From positions 1-5,329 of the forward strand of contig DTSG01000064.1 of NCBI GenBank assembly GCA_012965455.1: a DNA stretch of 5,329 nt. The letters run 5' to 3'. This DNA is from Planctomycetaceae bacterium. Lineage in GTDB: Bacteria > Planctomycetota > Planctomycetia > Pirellulales > Pirellulaceae. This document shows, piece by piece, positions 1-5,329 of the stretch; the first letter of the stretch is position 1; every line of letters begins with the position of its first letter. The translations under genes were made by a program, and so were the position numbers. A model generated the notes under the pieces. The model saw nothing but the letters and a program-made list of their open reading frames with translations, was not told where the DNA came from and made no database searches.

Positions 1-2
1 TT

Positions 3-905
3 AGCCAACTCTATAACGTACCCGAACCCGAAACCGTATTTGCGACGCCATTTGTGCGGCTCACTCCTAACGCAGAGAGTTTGTTTGATCCCGCGGTCAT
101 TTCTCTGCTTAAAACAGCTCAATGTAAGTTTGTAATCGATCTGTCCGGCAATGAAATCAATAAAAATGCACTCGAGCAACTCGCAGGCATACCTTTACTT
201 GCTGGACTCGACCTGCAGTTATGCACTGGTATGGATGTTGCAGTTGTCGAGTCACTCGGGAAATTGACGTCTTTGCGGTGCCTCCGACTCGGCGGCACGA
301 CAATATCTGACACCACGATTAACGGCCTATCCCAGCTGACAGACCTACGGTCGCTGGATCTTGAAGTTTGCGAAAATATTTCCGACGATGCAATGCCGAT
401 CATTGCTGAGTTCAGTCAGCTTCGCTGTCTGATTCTGAAAAAGACCGCTTTTGAGAAGTTAAAGATTACCGATAAGTCTCTGTCAGACCTAAGCTCCCTT
501 GAACATCTCGTGTTTCTAAATCTCTATGGCAACAGACTAACCGATGAGGGCATGTCGGACTTGGCCAAGCTCACGCAGCTACAGTTTCTGGATTTGAGCT
601 TAGTTGGTATCACCGATAAAGGCGTCCATGCTCTGGCACCCTTAAAGCGACTGCGGGTCTTGTACCTGCTATACAACACGGGATTTTCGGGCCCCCTTTT
701 AACCGATGATTGTATGACGACGATATCCGGTTTCAAAGACTTAAATTACTTGAACATTGTCGGTGCCAAAATATCTAATAGAAGTCTTGATGAGCTTGGG
801 AAATTGAAAAACTTGGTACATCTGGAGATACAATACACTCGTGTCAATCCCGCCGGAGTCGAACGTCTTCAAGATCTTTTGCCACATGCACGAATAAGGA
901 AATAA
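3..905 (+). CDS. Leucine-rich-repeat protein, C-terminal part (5' end outside window)
   Basis: This is a protein made almost entirely of leucine-rich repeats, a fold that normally forms a curved scaffold for protein binding; its partner is unknown. The frame is open from the first complete codon at position 3 with no stop. The GTG at 54 can be read as a start, but it is preceded in frame by 17 sense codons and is probably an internal valine, so the gene is 5'-truncated by the window. Numbering from that GTG, ten repeat units run from residue 35 to the end at 283, each starting I/L-T/S-D or a close variant. The end, with LLPHARI near the C-terminus, resembles the usual planctomycete LRR ending. 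Two stops in tandem (TAA then TAG, 903-908) close it. No signal peptide or catalytic domain is visible in this part. Any other domain would lie upstream. The DUF1501 gene follows 90 bases later on the same strand. LRR assignment is firm; function is not. Confidence 0.85.
   Translation, partial: SQLYNVPEPETVFATPFVRLTPNAESLFDPAVISLLKTAQCKFVIDLSGNEINKNALEQLAGIPLLAGLDLQLCTGMDVAVVESLGKLTSLRCLRLGGTTISDTTINGLSQLTDLRSLDLEVCENISDDAMPIIAEFSQLRCLILKKTAFEKLKITDKSLSDLSSLEHLVFLNLYGNRLTDEGMSDLAKLTQLQFLDLSLVGITDKGVHALAPLKRLRVLYLLYNTGFSGPLLTDDCMTTISGFKDLNYLNIVGAKISNRSLDELGKLKNLVHLEIQYTRVNPAGVERLQDLLPHARIRK
156..902 (+). repeat. Leucine-rich repeat array, ten units
   Basis: Coding repeat array inside the LRR gene. 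Units begin at residues 35, 60, 84, 109, 138, 162, 186, 216, 240 and 264 (numbered from the GTG at 54). Their lengths are 25, 24, 25, 29, 24, 24, 30, 24, 24 and a 20-residue end unit. The shared pattern is I/L-T/S-D at the unit start, then LxxLxxLxxLxL. The fourth and seventh units carry extra residues (about 5 and 6) after the LxL strand. The repeats are diverged at DNA level, so they are protein repeats rather than recent tandem duplications. Confidence 0.8.
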
Positions 906-949
906 TAGTTTTTCCATAAGACTTCCGTTTGCGGACACTGTCGGTTTTG

Positions 950-980
950 GTGACAATAATCCTAGAGGAATATTTACAAT
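950..980 (+). promoter_or_regulatory. Possible sigma70-like promoter for the DUF1501 gene
   Basis: In the 90-base gap before the DUF1501 gene, GTGACA at 950-955 differs from the -35 consensus at one position and TACAAT at 975-980 differs from the -10 consensus at one position. The spacer is 19 bases, longer than the 17 usually preferred. It would place the transcript start within about 10 bases of the ATG at 996, giving a very short leader. That is compatible with the absence of a well-placed Shine-Dalgarno sequence. The match is by eye and planctomycete promoters are poorly defined, so this is only a candidate. Confidence 0.25.
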
Positions 981-995
981 AGTCGAGATTATACA

Positions 996-2345
996 ATGAG
1001 TGTTTTCATCAACCGCCGCGATTGGATTTCCGCAGGAACCCTGAGCTTTCTTGTGGGCGGCGCTATTGATCAATCTGTGTCGGTTGCTAAAACCGCGGAG
1101 GGACTAACTCATTTTGGGAAAGCAAAGTCCTGCGTCATTGTGTTTCTATTTGGTGGGCAAGGGCAACAGGATACATACGACCTAAAACCGGATGCTCCGA
1201 GCGAGATTCGAGGAGAGTTTTCACCTATCTCCACCAATGTTGTTGGCACCCAAATCTGCGAACATTTACCCGGCCTGTCTAAAATCATGGATAAAGTTAC
1301 CATCGTTCGCAGTATGTCTCATGCTGATTTTGAACATGGATCCGCATCCTATACGGCTCTTACCGGACATCCACATCCGCTACCGGGAACGAATACGCCA
1401 GCCAGAAAAGAAGACTTTCCTACGTATGGAGCGGTCGTTGCACGATTGAAACCAACGGAACGACCGGTACCAAGTGCGGCGGTGCTCGGTCCGGTAATGC
1501 ATCAAGGAGATCGTCCACCGATGGCGGGTCAGAACGCTGGATTTCTAGGTCAGGCATTTGAACCTTTCCGAGTGGACAAAGACCCCAATGCTCAGGATTT
1601 TGCCGTCAACGAATTAGCATTGCCTCGTGAGATCAACGGTGGACGATTTGACTCCCGTTATGACCTACTGGCCCGCTTGGAAAGGCGACTCCCCGCCGTC
1701 GACCGTAACGGTGAAATTCAGGGGATGAGTGATTTGAAACGCCGAGCATTTGGACTACTTGGCTCCGGTCGAAGCCGGCAGGCATTTGATCTTAATCGCG
1801 AAGCCCCGGTGCTGAGAGACACCTATGGTCGTCACAAATTCGGACAGACGATGCTGCTCGCCCGTCGACTGGTCGAAGCAGAGGTTCCGTTGGTTACAGT
1901 GAACTGGGCCAAGTCAAATCGAGAGGAGTGGGATACTCACGCTAAGAACTATCCAACGATGAAGGATAAGCTGCTGCCACCGTTTGACCAGGGACTGTCT
2001 GCTTTTATCTCGGACTTGGACAATCGTGGGTTATTGGACTCAACGATGGTCATCGCGCTGGGAGAGTTTGGGCGAACACCACGGATCAACAAGGATGCCG
2101 GGCGGGACCACTGGCCTGATGTGTATTCCATTCTAGTAGCTGGCGGCGGGGTAAAACGTGGAGCGATTGTTGGTGCCAGCGATCAACACGCGGCATTTCC
2201 AATGACTGCTGCTATTGGTCCCTGGGATCTATCGGCGACCATGTATCATCTGCTCGGAATACCGTCCGATACTCATGTGGTTGACCGCAGCGGTCGGCCG
2301 TATGCATTGACGCCGGGTCGTGTGGTTACGGATCTACTGAGTTAG
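996..2345 (+). CDS. DUF1501 family protein, alkaline-phosphatase-like fold, probably exported
   Basis: A complete 449-residue protein, a usual length for DUF1501, a family placed in the alkaline phosphatase/sulfatase-like superfamily but without an established reaction. The N-terminus has NRRDWISAG (residues 6-14) followed by a short hydrophobic stretch, a likely twin-arginine-type export signal. Family hallmarks in order: FLFGG then QDTYDLKPDAP (50-67), IRGEF (71-75), ICEHLPGL (87-94), VRSMSH (104-109), LTGH (122-125), EWDTH (311-315), GEFGRTPRIN (356-365), GRDHWP (369-374), AGGG (382-385) and a C-terminal LSATMYHLLGI (412-422). The D and H residues in these motifs are candidate metal or catalytic ligands by analogy with the superfamily. 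Where many relatives read GGPS, this protein reads GGQG. The ATG at 996 is the only ATG, GTG or TTG between the in-frame stop at 963-965 and the RR motif, so the start is secure, although AGAGGA at 964-969 lies too far upstream to be a normal ribosome binding site. Family call is firm; substrate and role are unknown. Confidence 0.93.
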   Translation: MSVFINRRDWISAGTLSFLVGGAIDQSVSVAKTAEGLTHFGKAKSCVIVFLFGGQGQQDTYDLKPDAPSEIRGEFSPISTNVVGTQICEHLPGLSKIMDKVTIVRSMSHADFEHGSASYTALTGHPHPLPGTNTPARKEDFPTYGAVVARLKPTERPVPSAAVLGPVMHQGDRPPMAGQNAGFLGQAFEPFRVDKDPNAQDFAVNELALPREINGGRFDSRYDLLARLERRLPAVDRNGEIQGMSDLKRRAFGLLGSGRSRQAFDLNREAPVLRDTYGRHKFGQTMLLARRLVEAEVPLVTVNWAKSNREEWDTHAKNYPTMKDKLLPPFDQGLSAFISDLDNRGLLDSTMVIALGEFGRTPRINKDAGRDHWPDVYSILVAGGGVKRGAIVGASDQHAAFPMTAAIGPWDLSATMYHLLGIPSDTHVVDRSGRPYALTPGRVVTDLLS

Positions 2346-2428
2346 ATAACAACAGGCAGGTGATTGGCTCGATTACCGAGAACGGGTTTGCAGTTCCGCC
2401 AGACCAGAATGCTTCGCAGACTCTCCAT

Positions 2429-3826
2429 CTAAACCTTGGTCAACGTCCCGCTATACCCGGCGAAGGAATCCGTCTCCACGCCAAGCCGCTGGAGGATCGT
2501 AACGAAGAGTTGAGCGAGTGGCAGCTCCTCGTTTTCTATTTTGCCTCGCCATCCGACATCACTCACGATTCCCGCGCCGGCCTGATTGTCGTCGTTTCCT
2601 TTACCAAACTTGAGATATCGGCCATTGGTGAAGCCAAGGTTCTCGCCACCGGCCGAAATTATCGGGTAGTTGCGCGAGAGGTGGAAACTGCTCGAAGCGG
2701 AGCCATGCATCGCTAAGGTGTTGTCCAGCATATTGCCATGTCCGGTTGGCTCAGGTGTATCCTTCAGTTTTTGAACAAAACGTCCGAATTCCTCGGCCTG
2801 ATAGCGATTATAAGTACCCAAGTTTTTCCACCCGTTGGGACTCTTGACGGCATGCGTCAGACCATGAGCGCCACCTAGGCCTACCGCCCGAGACAATAAG
2901 TCGTGCGGGCCTTCGCCGTTTTCTCGCCCCAACTGAAACGTCGCTACCCGAGCAGAATCACTCAGGAATGCAAGATAAATCAGCTCATACATGGTTTGGA
3001 AATAAAGCCGCGCTTCTTTGGGTTCGGCATCTAAATGCAGGTTTTGGGTATCCACCTCGGGTATCGGTGTATCAACCCACCGCTGAGCCTGCGCCAGTTT
3101 GACCTCAGTGTCACGTACTGCGTCCAGATATTGTGTAAGCGTCTCTTGATCGCGACGGGACAGTTGTCGTCCCAGCGAACGTGTATTGGCGATCAGTAGA
3201 TCTAGGGCACTCTTGCTTCTTGCCAATCTTGCGGCGGCGTCTTTGCTGTTGGTGACAAACAGCATGTCGAAGATCTGCTTGGGCTTATTCAGGGCGGGGA
3301 TCGGCCTTCCTTCAAGATCGAAGGATTGAGTTTGTGCGCCGCGGGGGCCACCAATACCGCCATTGGTGGACATGACCAGAGACGAATGCCGAGTAAACTC
3401 TCCGGCCTGCTTCGCATATAGCTGATCAAGTGAGATTGAGTTCTGATACGAACCGTGACCTCCAGTTGCCGCACCCGTCAAATATTGATCGGCATTTGAA
3501 TGTCCATGAACTCGCCGGACGGCAGGATGTGAAAGCCCGGAATAGATAGTGATGTCACTACGCAACGGCTCAAGTATATCGAGCACTTTGGATAATTTAA
3601 AATCTCGTTCGCCACCGCGAGGAAACCAGCTCCAATCCTCCCAGGCGGGATCTGATTTGAGCGGCAGGCCGACGCCATCAGGGTGGTAAATGCTGACAAA
3701 ACGTTTCGGAGTCTCAGCGGGATCTGAATTGCCCGCCGCCAAAGTTTCCAACCATGGTAAAGCCAGCGCCACCCCGGTACCGTGAAGAAATGTTTTACGA
3801 CTTAGCAACATTGATTTGTCATTCAT
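2429..3826 (-). CDS. DUF1552 family protein, probably exported
   Basis: A complete 465-residue protein of the DUF1552 family, common in Planctomycetota and of unknown biochemical function. The N-terminus LSRKTFLHGTG (8-18) followed by the hydrophobic VALALPWLETLAA matches the family's usual RRxFL-type export signal, except that the second arginine is lysine. Further features: VSIYHPDGVG (44-53), LSH (98-100), HGHS (107-110), YLTGA (115-119), SALDLL then a helical region ending YLDAVRDTE (206-241), LDNTLAMHGSAS (367-378), FHLSRNYPIISAGG (381-394) and a C-terminal block ELPLAQLFVTILQRLGV (434-450) followed by GTLTKV at the end. The ATG at 3826 has a good ribosome binding site; a second ATG at codon 6 is less well placed. 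It lies 47 bases downstream of the DUF1592-type gene on the same strand, a recurrent pairing in planctomycetes, so it is probably the second gene of that operon. Its 3' end faces the DUF1501 gene across 83 bases. Confidence 0.92.
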   Translation of the reverse strand: MNDKSMLLSRKTFLHGTGVALALPWLETLAAGNSDPAETPKRFVSIYHPDGVGLPLKSDPAWEDWSWFPRGGERDFKLSKVLDILEPLRSDITIYSGLSHPAVRRVHGHSNADQYLTGAATGGHGSYQNSISLDQLYAKQAGEFTRHSSLVMSTNGGIGGPRGAQTQSFDLEGRPIPALNKPKQIFDMLFVTNSKDAAARLARSKSALDLLIANTRSLGRQLSRRDQETLTQYLDAVRDTEVKLAQAQRWVDTPIPEVDTQNLHLDAEPKEARLYFQTMYELIYLAFLSDSARVATFQLGRENGEGPHDLLSRAVGLGGAHGLTHAVKSPNGWKNLGTYNRYQAEEFGRFVQKLKDTPEPTGHGNMLDNTLAMHGSASSSFHLSRNYPIISAGGENLGFTNGRYLKFGKGNDDNQAGAGIVSDVGWRGKIENEELPLAQLFVTILQRLGVETDSFAGYSGTLTKV

Positions 3827-3832
3827 CGTTTG

Positions 3833-3838
3833 TTCCTC
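3833..3838 (-). promoter_or_regulatory. Ribosome binding site of the DUF1552 gene
   Basis: On the minus strand the sequence GAGGAA ends six bases before the ATG at 3824-3826. This is a strong Shine-Dalgarno match at good spacing. It favours that ATG over the ATG at codon 6 and supports independent, efficient initiation of the second gene of the operon. Confidence 0.7.
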
Positions 3839-3873
3839 ATTCTTGATGGAAGCTTAATGGTAGCATACGGCTC

Positions 3874-5329
3874 TTAGTTCGAGTTAAAAATTTGACTGGC
3901 TATGATCAGATGCACCAAATCGCCTAGCCGATCATCCTGTTTTCTGAATTGCGCTGTCAAGCTGTCAATGTCAGCACGGTCTCCGAAAGACAGAGGTCGC
4001 CCCAGAGCATAGGCGGTCATCTTATGAACCATTGCCCGTGCAAATTGATCTTGTCGGTCCGTCAGTAAATATCGCTTTAATCCATCCATACCCGCTAGCG
4101 TCTGCTTGTTAAACAGTTCTGCAGTTGCATCGACAGGTTTGTTGTTAATTTGTGTCCGATAAATTCCCAAAGCGTCGTAATTTTCAAACGCGATACCCCA
4201 AGGGTCGATTCTTGAGTGGCACGATATACAAGCCGGTTTATTGCGATGATCTGTGATGCGCTCTTTCAGTGTCATCTTCAGAATCTCTGGATCCGTCAGG
4301 TCGACTTCTGGGACATTGGGTGGTGGCGGTGGCGGTGGATCATGCAGGATACGTTCCAACATCCAGACACCACGTTTGAGAGGATGCGAATCCTTGCCGT
4401 CTGAGTTCATCGCCAGGATCGCCGCGCCCGTTAAAAGACCGCCACGAGTCGTTTGCGGATCGATTGGCACTTTGCGGAAATGAGGTCCCCGCACACCGGG
4501 AATCCGATAATGCGCTGCCAGTCGTTCATTGACCACGGCATAATCGGAATGGATGAAGTCCATGGCACTGTGGTTGTGTTCTAAAACTTCATCAAAAAAA
4601 GCAATGGGCTCTTGCTGCATCGCTGCTCGCAACGAGTCTTCAGTGATATGAGTCACGCTGTCCAAGCCGTCGAGACCAAGCCATTGATGGACGAAATTTC
4701 CAGAGAAGCGACTGGCACGAGGGTCTGATAGCAGGCGTTTGATTTGTGCGGCCAAGACGTTGGGTTCTCTTAGCCTTCCTTGTTCCGCGAGTTGTAGGAG
4801 TTCGTCGTCAGGAATACTGGACCACAGGAATATCGAGAGCCGGCTAGCGAATTCTAGATCGCTGAGTTCGGTCGGGCCTTTCGTAGAATCAGTCGTAGCG
4901 GGTTGAGTCAGATAGAGAAATTCCGGAGTGGCCAGTGCTGTCGCGAGTACTTCCAACATGGCATCTTCAAAGGTCGAGAATTCCGGTCGGTATTTTGCGA
5001 ACAGAGCCATAAACTGATCTACTTCCTGCGTGGTGACGGGACGACGCCAGACCCGCCTCAGGAATTGGGTCAGCACTTCGCGGCCATATATATCTTCGTT
5101 CGATTGATTATCGCTTTCCATGAAGATGGCGGTATGTGTTTGTGGCGGCCAATGTTCGTAGAAAGGAGCACTGATTTCGATGTAGTCGATAAGAACCTGG
5201 AGAGGTTCGTCGCGGTGGTGTGCATTGGATTCATTGCGGATATGCAGGAACTCGTCGCGGCGGGGAAATTTTGTGGCCAATTTACGGAACGGATTGCGCT
5301 GGATGTGACCCAGTGGGATAGCGAAGTCG
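3874..5329 (-). CDS. DUF1595/DUF1592/DUF1588/DUF1585 multidomain protein (planctomycete cytochrome-type), N-terminus outside window
   Basis: The C-terminal part, about 484 residues, of a large planctomycete protein whose full-length relatives usually begin with a heme c-binding PSCyt domain and DUF1587. The frame stays open to the window edge; a TTG at 5278-5280 is not a convincing start because family-like sequence (NPFRKL) continues upstream of it. Numbered from that TTG: a segment ending WPPQTHTAIF (44-53), DUF1595 (about 66-127), DUF1592 starting ELSDLEFASRLSIFLWSS (138-155), DUF1588 (about 273-375) and DUF1585 (about 392-466, with the motif MTAYALGRPL). DUF1588 contains seven consecutive prolines (315-321) and CISCH (351-355) followed by RIDPWGIAFENYDALG, the family's CxxCH site, which could bind heme c. 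The TAA stop is at 3874-3876, 47 bases before the DUF1552 start, so the two genes probably form an operon. The domain calls rest on recognised motifs; boundaries are approximate. An envelope location is inferred from the CxxCH and the family. Confidence 0.9.
   Translation of the reverse strand, partial: DFAIPLGHIQRNPFRKLATKFPRRDEFLHIRNESNAHHRDEPLQVLIDYIEISAPFYEHWPPQTHTAIFMESDNQSNEDIYGREVLTQFLRRVWRRPVTTQEVDQFMALFAKYRPEFSTFEDAMLEVLATALATPEFLYLTQPATTDSTKGPTELSDLEFASRLSIFLWSSIPDDELLQLAEQGRLREPNVLAAQIKRLLSDPRASRFSGNFVHQWLGLDGLDSVTHITEDSLRAAMQQEPIAFFDEVLEHNHSAMDFIHSDYAVVNERLAAHYRIPGVRGPHFRKVPIDPQTTRGGLLTGAAILAMNSDGKDSHPLKRGVWMLERILHDPPPPPPPNVPEVDLTDPEILKMTLKERITDHRNKPACISCHSRIDPWGIAFENYDALGIYRTQINNKPVDATAELFNKQTLAGMDGLKRYLLTDRQDQFARAMVHKMTAYALGRPLSFGDRADIDSLTAQFRKQDDRLGDLVHLIIASQIFNSN
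4216..4230 (-). other. CxxCH motif (CISCH), possible heme c site
   Basis: The codons on the minus strand read Cys-Ile-Ser-Cys-His, the only CxxCH in the visible part of the DUF1592-type protein. It sits in DUF1588, where a C-x-x-C-H followed by a DP-G-x-x-x-E-N/F-x-D pattern is a family hallmark. In cytochromes this motif attaches heme c covalently. Whether the DUF1588 site does so has not, to my knowledge, been settled. Confidence 0.6.

Noticed and set aside
54..56. GTG at 54 as the true start of the LRR gene
   Set aside because: The frame is open for 17 codons upstream to the window edge, there is no ribosome binding site just before it, and no signal or N-terminal cap follows. It is more likely an internal valine.
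924..942. Small dyads TCCG-tttg-CGGA (924-935) and GACA-c-TGTC (934-942) after the LRR gene
   Set aside because: The stems are only 4 bp, and no T-run follows directly. They are too weak to call a terminator or operator.
741..1073. Minus-strand open frame of 110 codons crossing the LRR-DUF1501 gap
   Set aside because: It overlaps the end of the LRR gene and the start of the DUF1501 gene in antisense, and its translation shows no domain or export signal. Both overlapped genes are well supported.
2360..2716. Plus-strand open frame of 118 codons starting GTG in the convergent gap
   Set aside because: It runs antisense through the C-terminal part of the DUF1552 gene, shows no family motif, and has no ribosome binding site. 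It is a shadow of the real gene.
3823..3840. Five-codon mini-ORF (ATG to TGA) whose stop overlaps the DUF1552 start as ATGA
   Set aside because: It could suggest a coupled leader peptide, but it contains the GAGGAA ribosome binding site itself and has none of its own. Chance is the simpler explanation.
4216..4483. Two plus-strand open frames over the proline tract, one with a glycine run
   Set aside because: Both are antisense readings of DUF1588 codons; the glycine run is the complement of the proline codons.
5278..5280. TTG at 5278-5280 as the true start of the DUF1592-type gene
   Set aside because: The frame continues to the edge with family-like sequence, and relatives have several hundred residues before this point.
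1..5329. Mobile element, CRISPR array, phage or defence genes
   Set aside because: No transposase, integrase, direct-repeat array or defence domain is seen on either strand; all coding space is explained by four planctomycete-type genes.

Overview
The window reads as chromosomal DNA of a planctomycete (phylum Planctomycetota). Every gene with a recognisable family belongs to a set that is strongly expanded in that phylum: a 24-residue leucine-rich-repeat protein, a DUF1501 protein, a DUF1552 protein, and a DUF1595/DUF1592/DUF1588/DUF1585 multidomain protein with a CxxCH motif. Composition is moderate (roughly half G+C by eye), with a more AT-rich stretch in the leucine-rich-repeat gene. I cannot name a genus or species from the sequence.

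Layout. Positions 3-905 (+) hold the C-terminal part of a leucine-rich-repeat protein whose start lies before the window. After 90 bases comes a complete DUF1501 gene at 996-2345 (+). An 83-base convergent gap follows. On the minus strand are a complete DUF1552 gene (3826 down to 2429) and, 47 bases upstream of it, a DUF1592-type gene whose stop is at 3874. The DUF1592-type frame runs off the right edge, so its N-terminus, where these proteins usually carry a cytochrome-like heme domain, is missing. No tRNA, rRNA, insertion sequence, CRISPR array or integrase is visible, and no stretch longer than 300 bases lacks a gene.

How the genes fit together. The DUF1592-type gene followed by a DUF1552 gene is a recurrent planctomycete two-gene unit, and the short gap plus a good ribosome binding site support co-transcription here. 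DUF1501 proteins are more often found beside DUF1549/DUF1553 cytochrome-type proteins. No such partner is in the window; the LRR gene occupies the upstream position. The DUF1501 and DUF1552 proteins have export-type N-termini with RR or RK motifs, so the locus probably makes envelope or periplasmic proteins. The biochemical role of these families is not established, and I assign none.

The window looks like ordinary, though functionally dark, planctomycete biology rather than a mobile or defence island. The most useful observation is that the DUF1501 and DUF1552 proteins facing each other share collinear short motif blocks, which suggests distant homology and perhaps parallel roles beside two different cytochrome-type partners.
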